In this document: positions 6,242 through 11,606 of the stretch, in pieces | Layout: each line of letters starts with the position of its first letter | How positions within the stretch are numbered: the stretch's first letter is position 1 | Source: Baffinella frigidus | Lineage: Eukaryota > Cryptophyceae > Cryptomonadales > Baffinellaceae | Reading direction: 5' to 3' | Length of the DNA: 12,244 nucleotides | Assembly (NCBI GenBank): GCA_026770585.1 | Contig: MU646312.1 | Location: forward strand, 1,604,554-1,616,797 | Position numbers and translations under genes: made by a program | Notes under the pieces: generated by a model | Told to the model about the DNA's origin: nothing | Database searches by the model: none | The model's input: only the letters and a program-made list of their open reading frames with translations

Positions 6242-6266
6242 GGTCCTCACAATGTGTACTCACAGC

Positions 6267-6387
6267 TACAGGGGTACCTCGCTCATAAGAAACCGCCCCC
6301 CCCCTAGGACCCTACAGTAGGACCATGCCTAGGTCCTAGGGTGGTCCTAGGGGGGTGGGCGTTTCTTATGAGCGAGGTACCCCTGTA
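6267..6387. mobile_element. MITE family G copy 3 (121 bp)
   Basis: Both arms are intact (TACAGGGGTACC to GGTACCCCTGTA). The interior carries CCTAGGACCCTACAGTAGGA, CCATGCCTAGG and two TCCTAGG motifs, plus a C9 run. It lies only 25 bp after copy 2, in the same orientation. Confidence 0.87.
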
Positions 6388-6458
6388 GTAGAACTCCTCC
6401 GACCGTGGACCAGAGATCGTTTTCGCGCCACGAAAAGCGCCACCACCTCGTAGCCCTG
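6388..6458. repeat. Repeat of 6027-6075 and relative of 6773-6815
   Basis: AGAACTCC, then CCGTGG, then CCAGAGATCGTTTTCGCG here matches AGAACTCC, CCGTGG, CCAGAGATTATTTCCGCC at 6027. The following CACGAAAAGCGCCACCACC resembles CACGAAAAGCCCAACCACC at 6791. MITE family G copies therefore sit in a context that is itself duplicated. Confidence 0.65.
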
Positions 6459-6530
6459 ATGTGGTCTTTCTACAGAACCAGTTCCGGTGTCCGCCTATGT
6501 TGGGAGCTCGAAGAACCTAAAGGACCTAAA
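6459..6530 (+). mobile_element. Family M module, short copy
   Basis: ATGTGGTCTTTCTACAGAAC, CAGTTCCGGTGTCCGCCTAT, GTTGGGAGCTCGAAG, CCTAAAGGACCTAAA. It lacks the 5' half (ATACCCTTTAGCC to GATCC) seen in the long copies, so it matches the extent of the short copy at 7634-7708. Confidence 0.75.
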
Positions 6531-6541
6531 AAGGGCCTAGG

Positions 6542-6642
6542 CTGTAAGGGCACTTGAGGACGCACGGTACCCACACCTGATCTGCAGATCATGCAGCGGC
6601 GTCTTGCAATCGGCGTGGCCTTTCGGCTTCCACGCCTTACAG
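6542..6642. repeat. Imperfect hairpin region
   Basis: CTGTAAGG (6542-6549) pairs with CCTTACAG (6635-6642). Inside are the 12-bp palindrome GATCTGCAGATC (6579-6590) and a stem GGCGTGG / CCACGCC near 6613-6636. The right end overlaps the start of MITE family G copy 4. Confidence 0.5.
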
Positions 6643-6763
6643 GGGTACCTCACCTCGCTCATAAGAAACGCCCACCCCCCTAGGATCACCATAGGGCCCT
6701 AGGCATAGGCCTGCTGTAGGGTCCTAGGGGGAGGTAGTTTCTTATGAGCGAGGTACCCCCGTA
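6638..6763. mobile_element. MITE family G copy 4 (126 bp)
   Basis: Arms TACAGGGGTACC and GGTACCCCCGTA, with a 5-bp duplication (CACCT) inside the left arm. The interior has CCTAGGATCACCATAGGGCC, CTAGGCATAGG and CTGTAGGGTCCTAGG, the most rearranged core of the family. Confidence 0.85.
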
Positions 6764-6839
6764 CCGAAAGGCCGAAAATCATTTCCGCGACACGAAAAGC
6801 CCAACCACCACCGCAGCAACACCTGCTGGGGGGTAGGGG

Positions 6840-7017
6840 CTTAGGGTTTAGGGTGTAGGGTGTAGGGTGTAGGGTGTAGGGTGTAGGGTGTAGGGTGTAG
6901 GGTGCAGGGTGTAGGGAATAGGGTGTCGGGTGTCGGGTGTCGGGTGTAGGATGTAAGGTGTAGGGTGTAGGGTGTAGGGTGTAGGGTGTAGGGTGTAGGG
7001 GAGAAGGAGTGTAGGGT

Positions 7018-7056
<39 letters not shown>

Positions 7057-7073
7057 GGTTGGGGGTCGAGGGT
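6840..7073 (+). repeat. TGTAGGG then TTGAGGG heptamer arrays
   Basis: From 6853 to 7000 the unit is TGTAGGG with TGTCGGG, TGCAGGG and TGTAAGG variants. After a short irregular junction the unit from 7015 to 7073 is TTGAGGG. Both are single-step variants around TTTAGGG. The 103-codon minus-strand frame here (TLHPTPY repeats) is only a translation of the array. Confidence 0.9.
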
Positions 7074-7180
7074 TCAGTGGGATTGAGAGTCAATTCAGAG
7101 TTAGGCGCAGTAGACAGGTTGAGGATTTCGGGGCTGGGTTTTAGGCCCTGAATCGACAAGGCCCCCCAAGGAGGAGTTTA
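7074..7180. other. Short unique stretch
   Basis: No gene recognised. It separates the heptamer array from the first hairpin unit. GGCCCCCCAAGGAGGAG near 7160 matches the sequence preceding later units (CACCCAAGGAGGGG at 7530, CACAAGGAGGGG at 7717). Confidence 0.5.
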
Positions 7181-7285
7181 GGGTGTAGGGTTTGGGGTTT
7201 AGGGTTTACCCACAGCGATGGTCACGGCAAGGCGATCGTGAACCCATCGCTGTTCCAGCTGCTTAAACACGGCCTCCCAAGAAGG
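7181..7285 (+). repeat. CAGCGATGG hairpin unit, copy 1
   Basis: A heptamer stretch (TTTAGGG/TGTAGGG) runs straight into GGTTTACCCACAGCGATGG. A central CACG/CGTG stem follows, then CCCATCGCTGTTCC and GCTGCTTAAACACGGCCTCC. CAGCGATGG and CCATCGCTG form the outer stem. It is the uninterrupted reference for copy 3. Confidence 0.8.
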
Positions 7286-7420
7286 GTTAGAAAATGGGTC
7301 CCTATTTGACCATAGGAGTTGGACGAAGTCAATTAGGGCCCTAAGTAAATTTAATTAGGACCAGAACCCGGTTTGATAGGCCATTTTCTGTTAAATCGAC
7401 ATGTTCCCGGATGAGTTCAG
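7286..7420. other. Sequence between hairpin units, no gene
   Basis: AT-richer than its surroundings, with no recognisable gene. The 66-codon minus frame at 7341-7541 runs into the repeat unit. Confidence 0.45.
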
Positions 7421-7497
7421 GGTTTACCCACAGCGATGGCCACGGCAAGGCGGTCGTGATCCCATCGCTGTTCCGGGATCGGCGCCACGCCGGGTGT
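7421..7497 (+). repeat. CAGCGATGG hairpin unit, copy 2
   Basis: GGTTTACCCACAGCGATGG, CCCATCGCTGTTCCGG, then GATCGGCGCCACGCC, followed directly by a TGTAGGG run. The outer stem is intact. The downstream part (GATCGGCGCCACGCC) is shared with copy 4 rather than with copies 1 and 3. Confidence 0.8.
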
Positions 7498-7571
7498 AGG
7501 GTGTAGGGAGTAGGAGTGTAGGGTTGAGGGTTGAGGGCCACCCAAGGAGGGGTTTAGGGTTTAGGGTGTAG
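7498..7571 (+). repeat. Mixed TGTAGGG / TTGAGGG / TTTAGGG heptamers
   Basis: A short array separating hairpin units 2 and 3, interrupted by GCCACCCAAGGAGGGG. The order TGTAGGG, then TTGAGGG, repeats the order at 6853-7073. Confidence 0.75.
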
Positions 7572-7720
7572 GGTTTACCCACAGCGATGGCCACGGCACG
7601 GCGCTCGTGACTACATCGCTGTTCCGGCTGCTTGATCCTTTAGATCCTTTAGGTTCTTCGAGCTCCCAACATAGGCGGACACCGGAACTTGTTCTGCAGA
7701 AAAGCCATACACGGCCTCAC
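7572..7720 (+). repeat. CAGCGATGG hairpin unit, copy 3, split by family M
   Basis: GGTTTACCCACAGCGATGG through CATCGCTGTTCCGGCTGCTT, then 75 bp of reverse-oriented family M, then ACACGGCCTCACAAGGAGG. In copy 1 GCTGCTT is followed after two bases by ACACGGCCTCC. The central stem has changed (GGCACGGCGCTCGTG). Confidence 0.8.
7634..7708 (-). mobile_element. Family M module inserted in hairpin unit 3
   Basis: On the minus strand it reads ATGGCTTTTCTGCAGAACAA, GTTCCGGTGTCCGCCTATGT, TGGGAGCTCGAAGAACCTAA, AGGATCTAAAGGATC. Comparison with unit 1 fixes the left end to within about two bases and the right end at GCCAT. This is the short form, as at 6459-6530. No clear target duplication is seen. Confidence 0.75.
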
Positions 7721-7733
7721 AAGGAGGGGTGTA

Positions 7734-7790
7734 GGGTTTACCCACAGCGACGGCCACGGCGAGGCGGTCGTGAACCCATTGCTGTTCCGG
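7734..7790 (+). repeat. CAGCGATGG hairpin unit, copy 4
   Basis: GGGTTTACCCACAGCGACGG to CCCATTGCTGTTCCGG. The outer stem is weakened: CAGCGACGG faces CCATTGCTG with one wobble pair and one mismatch. Its right part begins the 85-bp direct repeat. Confidence 0.75.
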
Positions 7791-8098
7791 AATCGGCGCC
7801 ACGCCACGCCCCCAGAAGGATAACCCAGCGCTGTTTTGCATAGGGTCGGGTCAGAATCCTCGGGGTTCACTCTCCGCCCCGTCCACGCAACGATGCCCTA
7901 AGCACCAAATCCGACCATCGTTCTATTGTTCCTGCACGACTACAAGTATTTTTGTTCGGAATCCGAGCAAAGTTGACAGATTCGTGGGTTAGTTGACTTT
8001 AGAATCCCCCAGCGCTGTTCCGGAATCGGCGCCACGCCACGTCCCCAGAAGGATAACCCAGCGCTGTTTTGCATAGGGTCGGGTCAGAATGCTCGGGG
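7781..8098 (+). repeat. 85-bp direct repeats bounding 148 bp
   Basis: 7781-7865 and 8014-8098 run from GCTGTTCCGGAATCGGCGCC to GGGTCGGGTCAGAAT and CTCGGGG, with two differences in 85 bases by my alignment. The 148 bp between them shows no gene, but contains AGTTGACAGATTCGTGG, GGTTAGTTGACTTT and TGTTCGGAATCCGAGCA. A recent duplication, or a structure like solo long direct repeats around an insert, would both fit. Confidence 0.85.
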
Positions 8099-8217
8099 GG
8101 CAGCTGAATGCCGTGGCGAATACCAATTGCTTCTATCTATCTCTGCCGCAGTTAATCTGGACTCTTCATTACGTACATTGAGGCCAGGACTCCGTACATA
8201 CGCTCCAGTACAAAGAG
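8099..8217. other. No gene recognised
   Basis: Short stretch between the direct repeat and the microsatellite. GGACTCTTCATTACGTACAT and GACTCCGTACATACG share TACGTACAT-like strings, but nothing further is supported. Confidence 0.4.
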
Positions 8218-8218
8218 C

Positions 8219-8249
<31 letters not shown>

Positions 8250-8284
8250 CATCCATCTATCTATCTATCTATCTATCTATCTAT
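8218..8284. repeat. ATCT tetranucleotide microsatellite
   Basis: About 16 tetranucleotides of CTAT/ATCT, with two CCAT variants near 8249-8256. A short CTATCTATCT precursor occurs at 8132. Confidence 0.92.
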
Positions 8285-8321
8285 ACATACATATATATAT
8301 ATATAATGTATATATATATAT
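8284..8321. repeat. AT dinucleotide tract
   Basis: ACATACATATATATATATAT, then AATG, then TATATATATATATTT. It is self-complementary around the AATG interruption and adjoins the ATCT array. Confidence 0.9.
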
Positions 8322-8350
8322 TTAACGAGGAGCCCAATGTAACTGATACA

Positions 8351-8523
8351 GAGCCAGACTATCCACACGAGAACGCTAGAGGGGGCTTTTTATATGTTTT
8401 GAGCATTTTTGAAGTAAAGACTTGATATATGTGTAGTAAAGACTTGATAATTCGAGCATTTGTCTAGTAAAGACTTTATATGTTCGGTTTTAGATAGGCC
8501 CCTCTAGCATTCTCGAGTGGCTC
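8351..8523. mobile_element. Foldback with internal triplicated motif
   Basis: The left arm (GAGCCA, then CACGAGAACGCTAGAGGGGG at 8366-8385) pairs with GCCCCTCTAGCATTCTCGAG at 8498-8517 and TGGCTC at 8518-8523; the left arm has 9 extra bases. Inside, AGTAAAGACTTGATA occurs at 8413 and 8434, and AGTAAAGACTTTATA at 8466, two of them preceded by GAGCATTT. No coding frame. Confidence 0.75.
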
Positions 8524-8605
8524 ATAGACATTATATCACTCAACTCAAGGCTAAAGGGCCTTTCTAGGACCTGTATCGAGAGTAATAAAGAAGAAGAAGA
8601 AGTCT
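8524..8605 (+). repeat. Dispersed repeat with GAA tail (uninterrupted copy)
   Basis: CATAGACATTATATCACTCA, ACTCAAGGCTAAAGGGCC, TTTC, TAGGACCTGTATCGAGAGTA, then ATAAAGAAGAAGAAGAAG. The same order of blocks occurs at 10327-10550, but with a foldback between GGGCC and TAGGACC. Confidence 0.8.
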
Positions 8606-8675
8606 CGAGCGGATGGCGAATAGTGAAAAGTCGTGAGGTTTTCACCAGAGGTATGAAGCCTCGACGTGCCTCACT

Positions 8676-8981
8676 TTTATCTTCGTATACTGTTGTATAC
8701 TCGGTGATATATGACTCTGGGTAGGTGACTCTCTAGAGCATCTTTCTGCTCTTGCGTGTCGCCTCCCGGGAAACCTATTTTTCTTTAGTTTGATGGCAAG
8801 GAAAATTGCTACATAAATGCTGTAATATTACTAATAAGAACGAACTGTGTAGTAATTTTCTTTGCCATCAAACTAAAAACAAATAGGTTTCCCCGGATGA
8901 GGTCACACGAGAGAGAAGATAATCTCGAGGGACCTACCCAGAGTCGTATATCACCAAGTATACAACGTATACCAAGATAAA
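8676..8981. mobile_element. 306-bp nested foldback
   Basis: The outer arms 8676-8758 and 8904-8981 pair through TTTATCTT, GTATAC, GTTGTATAC, GGTGATATA, GACTCTGGGTAGGT and GCGTG/CACAC, with scattered mismatches. The loop is occupied from 8764 to 8897 by a family A MITE, which is itself a hairpin, so pairing continues almost to the centre. The 68-codon minus frame at 8809-9015 is built from the arms. Confidence 0.8.
8764..8897. mobile_element. Foldback MITE, family A copy 2
   Basis: Arms TCCCGGGAAACCTATTTTTC, TTTAGTTTGATGGCAAGG, AAAATTGCTACA and their complement on the right (TAGTAATTTTCTTTGCCATC, AAACTAAAAACAAATAGG, TTTCCCCGGA). It matches copy 1 (1650-1789) in terminus and length but is diverged, and its two arms also differ slightly from each other. 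Confidence 0.82.
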
Positions 8982-9018
8982 TTTCCTCGGGGTCCTCCAC
9001 GGAAAGCTTTGACACGCT

Positions 9019-9188
9019 CTATCCACACAGCGGACTTCGAAGGGATTTCGAATAACCCTTAAGCGATAAGACCTAGGACCCTACGGTAGGCAACCCGCAG
9101 GGACATAGGGGGTGTTCCTACGGATATGGTAACGGAAAGGTGGCCCGATTTGGGCCGAAGATCCATTCGTAGTCCGCAGTGTGGTTGG
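9019..9188. mobile_element. 170-bp foldback carrying the CCTAGG core
   Basis: The left arm 9021-9050 (ATCCACACAGCGGACTTCGA, AGGGATTTCG) pairs with 9156-9185 (CGAAGATCCATTCGTAGTCC, GCAGTGTGGT). The loop has CCTAGGACCCTACGGTAGG, the core of MITE families B and G, although the termini are unrelated. A second inner pairing links CGGTAGGCAACCC with GGGTGTTCCTACGG. Confidence 0.72.
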
Positions 9189-9203
9189 GCTCAGCAGTTT
9201 GGC

Positions 9204-9267
9204 GAGCCCGGGCTCTTTCCCGCTCAAAAGTTGACGAATTTTCACCGCAAACCTGGGACGTCAACTT
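9204..9267. repeat. 12-bp palindrome and 9-bp stem
   Basis: GAGCCCGGGCTC (9204-9215) is a perfect palindrome. AAGTTGACG (9228-9236) pairs with CGTCAACTT (9259-9267). No function can be assigned. Confidence 0.6.
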
Positions 9268-9319
9268 AAAAATAGTCCGAAAACCCGAGTGAGGCAGAGA
9301 TAGACTGCAGCAATTAGTT

Positions 9320-9412
9320 ATTGTCGAAATAACTAAAAAAAAATACCTGACTCGATCTTTTTAAAAATAACTAACTCGAAAAATAACTAATTCGAAATAA
9401 CTAACTCGAAAT
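9320..9412. repeat. Degenerate AATAACTAACTCGAA tandem repeat
   Basis: AATAACTAACTCGAA, AATAACTAATTCGAA and AATAACTAACTCGAA follow one another at 9365-9410, with related CGAAATAACTAAA and CCTGACTCGA upstream. Very AT-rich, no gene. Confidence 0.75.
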
Positions 9413-9622
9413 TTCGACCGCGCTCCGCGCGGAATCGTGGTCAGGTCAGGAACGAGTCGCATTTCTCAGAAACTGTCCTTTATGCTATCTTAGGTATGAT
9501 TTTTATCCCAAAATAGCATCCCCCACCCATAAGATGTCACAAAAAGACAAAATCTCCCGGAAAATGTTAGATCCGTGCTTGGCCTGGCCTCATTTTTTTC
9601 CGCGCGGAGCCCATTTCGACGA
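9408..9622. repeat. Possible decayed foldback
   Basis: GCTCCGCGCGGAA (9424-9436), followed by a TGGTCAGGTCAGG region, is mirrored by GGCCTGGCCTCA and TTCCGCGCGGAGC (9599-9611), with ATTTCGAC near both outer ends. Pairing is imperfect. The CTCCGCGCGGA core is itself palindromic, which inflates the apparent match. The 69- and 75-codon frames on opposite strands here have no domain. Confidence 0.45.
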
Positions 9623-9730
9623 TAGCAGTCGTGGGATTTTCACCTCCCAGCTCCGCCTAAGTTTATCTGGTCTCCTCAAAATGAGGACACAAGAAGTTGA
9701 TTCCCCCGTTTGGTGGTACAAATCCGTCGA

Positions 9731-9777
9731 CGTTTTGGCGTGAAAACGATCGGTGAACCCAAGTGAGGCAGCGCTAG
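9731..9777 (+). repeat. Dispersed 47-bp repeat, copy 1
   Basis: CGTTTTGGCGTGAAAACGAT, CGGTGAACCCAAGTGAGGCA, GCGCTAG. A copy with several changes is at 10228-10272, and its 3' part (GTGAGGCAGCGCTAG) recurs at 9922-9936. These repeats punctuate the run of foldbacks between 9777 and 10228. Confidence 0.75.
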
Positions 9778-9910
9778 TCACCAACCACCAGAAGAGAACC
9801 AAATCCAAGAAAGGCAAAGGTCGATTTCCCCTGATGACTCAACCCTGAGGGCATAGTCTGCAGGGGAAATCAACATTTGCTTTGGTTCACTTCTGGTTGC
9901 TGGTGGAGAC
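9777..9910. mobile_element. 134-bp foldback between GTGAGGCAGCGCTAG repeats
   Basis: The arms 9777-9833 and 9861-9910 pair with gaps (GTCACCAACC, ACCAGAAG, GAACCAAA, GATTTCCCCTG on the left). The loop has TGACTCAACCCTGAGGG. GTGAGGCAGCGCTAG lies immediately before and about 11 bp after the element, so the flank may be a duplicated segment. The 75- and 68-codon minus frames that cross this region are translations of the arms and flanks. Confidence 0.75.
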
Positions 9911-9938
9911 CTCTGGTATGAGTGAGGCAGCGCTAGAC

Positions 9939-10085
9939 CTAGCTCTGTCCCACTTAGTTTCGTCGCATCATTAAAAACAATCAAACTTCATTATTAGTTT
10001 TAAAGGAGGATCTCCAGTACAAATTACCTGTGCATCTACGGCTATTTTGTTTTGGTGATGAGACAAAATCAAGCGGGAGGCTGAG
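9939..10085. mobile_element. Foldback family D copy 1 (decayed)
   Basis: CTAGCTCTGTCCCACTTAGT, TTCGTCGCATCATTAAAAAC on the left; TTTTGGTGATGAGACAAAAT, CAAGCGGGAGGCTGAG on the right, an imperfect complement. The interior AGGAGGATCTCCAGTACAAA, TTACCTGTGCAT, TACGGCT matches copy 2 at 11607-11758. The right arm has accumulated most of the changes. Confidence 0.8.
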
Positions 10086-10093
10086 CAGAATCA

Positions 10094-10192
10094 TTTGTAG
10101 CTCTGCCTGTGTTTCATTCTGAGCTAGAACCTGTTAGGTGGAGGTCAACAGTTCAAGGACGAGCCAGAATGAAACACAGGCAGAGCTACAAA
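10094..10192. mobile_element. 99-bp foldback with perfect 28-bp arms
   Basis: TTTGTAGCTCTGCCTGTGTT, TCATTCTG (10094-10121) is exactly complementary to 10165-10192, with a 43-base loop. The perfect arms suggest it is younger than its neighbours or maintained by conversion between the arms. No coding capacity. Confidence 0.85.
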
Positions 10193-10227
10193 GCCGGGAG
10201 AGGAGGTGGTTAGACTCAAACCGAGTC

Positions 10228-10272
10228 GTTTGGCGTGGAAACGATCGGTAAACCACAGTGAGGCGGCGCTAG
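10228..10272 (+). repeat. Dispersed 47-bp repeat, copy 2
   Basis: CGTTTGGCGTGGAAACGATC, GGTAAACCACAGTGAGGCGG, CGCTAG; compare 9731-9777. Confidence 0.75.
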
Positions 10273-10326
10273 ACCTCTGCCAAAGGGCATAGCTCTTGTC
10301 TTTGAGGCGGGCCCGTTACTTAAGGC

Positions 10327-10550
10327 CCATAGACTTTTGTATCACTCAACTCAAGGCTCAAGGGCCCCATGTTTATCTCAGAAAACGAGTTCTAAAACTC
10401 ATTTTCTTAAGTCAATTCCCCTACAAATTCGTCAACTTATTCTTTACTCTCCGCATAAGTTGACAAATTTGTAGGGGAATTGACTTAAGAAAACGAGTTT
10501 TAGAACTCGTTTTCTGAGATAAATGTAGGACCTGTATCGAGAGTACTAAA
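10327..10550 (+). repeat. Dispersed repeat with GAA tail, interrupted by a foldback
   Basis: CATAGACTTTTGTATCACTC, AACTCAAGGCTCAAGGGCC and TAGGACCTGTATCGAGAGTA match 8524-8580, but are separated by about 155 bp containing the foldback at 10372-10523. The GAA tail is shortened (AACAAGAAGAGAG). Confidence 0.8.
10372..10523. mobile_element. 152-bp foldback with 69-bp arms
   Basis: The arms 10372-10440 (TTTATCTCAGAAAACGAGTT ... AATTCGTCAACTTAT) and 10455-10523 differ at about two positions; the loop is 14 bases. TG lies on both outer sides (10370-10371 and 10524-10525), a possible 2-bp duplication. Comparison with 8551-8570, where the flanking blocks are nearly contiguous, shows it as an insertion. 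The 123-codon minus frame at 10421-10792 starts in the arm and is not a gene I can support. Confidence 0.87.
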
Positions 10551-10815
10551 AAACAAGAAGAGAGAACGCCTCTGGTACGAAGCCTCGGCAGGTGGAGCCA
10601 CGCCAGGCTCTTGAGTAGGGCATTCCAGGTGCGGTCTTGGAGCCATTGGTGCGTTCTTGGAGCCATTTTGACTGAAAAATGACTTTTGGATACCGTTTCC
10701 CCTCGAAAAATGACTATTGAATACCCCCCCCTCCAGCCCTGCGTGGACCTCTGGTATGATGCTTCGATGCGCTGCACTCCTTCCGGATCCACCTTGGAGA
10801 GTGCCTGCTTTCGAA
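10551..10815. repeat. Region of short direct repeats, no gene
   Basis: TCTTGGAGCCATT occurs at 10633 and 10654, each after GTGCG. GAAAAATGACTTTTGGATACC and GAAAAATGACTATTGAATACC are paired near 10674 and 10705. CCTCTGGTACGAAGCCTCG at 10570 and CCTCTGGTATGATGCTTCG at 10748 bracket the region and resemble strings at 8645 and 9911. Confidence 0.65.
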
Positions 10816-11246
10816 TTTCGGGTTTAGGGTTAAGGTTTTAGGGTTTAGGGTTTAGGGTTTAGGGTTTCGGGTTTAGGGTTTCGAGTTTCTGGTTTCTGGT
10901 TTCGGGATTCGGGTTTCGGGTTTCGGGTTTCGGGTTTGGGTTTCTGGTTTCAGATCTTGGGGTTTGGGGTTTAGGGTTTAGGGTTTAGGGTTTAGGGTTT
11001 AGGGTTTAGGGTTTAGGGTTTAGAGCCCATAATTTATGGTTTATGGGTCAAGGGTTAGGGGTGAAGGTTTAGGGTTTGGGGTGGGGGTTTAGGGTTTGGG
11101 GGTAGGGTTTAACATTTAGAGTTTATGGTTCATGGTTTAGGGTTTAGGGTTTAGGGTTGAGGATTCAGGGTTCAGAGTTTAGGGCTTGGGGTATAGGGTT
11201 TAGGGTTTAGGGGTTAGGGTTTGGGGTTTAGGGTTGAAGGTTTAGG
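10816..11246 (+). repeat. Long mixed heptamer array (TTTAGGG, TTTCGGG, TTTCTGG, TTTATGG)
   Basis: Starts TTTCGGG, TTTAGGG; has a TTTCGGG/TTTCTGG block at about 10865-10950, a clean TTTAGGG run at 10960-11022, a TTTATGG patch at about 11030-11050, and a degenerate tail to 11246. The G-rich strand is again on +. It is the largest array in the window. Confidence 0.9.
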
Positions 11247-11267
11247 CTCGACCTGCTTTGCGGCCCC

Positions 11268-11420
11268 CAACCTCTCCCGTGCCGCGCGTACCTACGGAGA
11301 GCGCCGATTATTTCATTGCCCATTTTCATTTAATTAAACACCATTTAATTAAATGAAAATGCTCCCATGCCGCATATACCTATGAAGAGCGCCGATTATT
11401 TCATTTTCATTTAATTAAAT
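11268..11420 (+). repeat. Direct repeat, 96-bp period
   Basis: CCCGTGCCGCGCGTACCTAC, GGAGAGCGCCGATTATTTCA at 11268 recurs as CCCATGCCGCATATACCTAT, GAAGAGCGCCGATTATTTCA at 11364. Each is followed by CATTTTCATTTAATTAAA and a hairpin. Confidence 0.8.
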
Positions 11421-11490
11421 ATAATTCAATCAAATGAAAATAAATGGGCCTATTTTTATTTAATTAAATATAATTTAATTAAATGAAAAT
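11321..11490. repeat. Three AT-rich TTAATTAA hairpins
   Basis: CATTTTCATTTAATTAAA (11321-11338) pairs perfectly with 11344-11361 over a 5-base loop. A second hairpin at 11402-11439 has about two mismatches. A third, at about 11452-11490, is bounded by GGGCC and GGGCCC. All three share the arm TTTCATTTAATTAAA. Confidence 0.85.
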
Positions 11491-11606
11491 GGGCCCATTT
11501 TCGTCTAAATAAATGATGTTCCCCGATGAACCCTCAACATAGCAATGTTCAGCAAAAAACAACGTGCTGAAGACGAGGGGCTCCTCCGTGTTACAACATG
11601 CACCCT
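11491..11606. other. No gene recognised
   Basis: Short spacer. CAGCA (from 11551) and TGCTG (11566) could form a small stem, and CCCCGATGAACCCTC near 11522 faces GACGAGGGG near 11573. Support is weak. Confidence 0.35.

Noticed and set aside
6848-7159. 103-codon proline/threonine-rich repeat protein (TLHPTPY units)
   Set aside because: It is the complement of the TGTAGGG heptamer array; a 7-base unit keeps open frames without selection.
611-11490. CRISPR array
   Set aside because: Repeats are heptamers without spacers, or hairpins at irregular distances; no regular repeat-spacer pattern exists.
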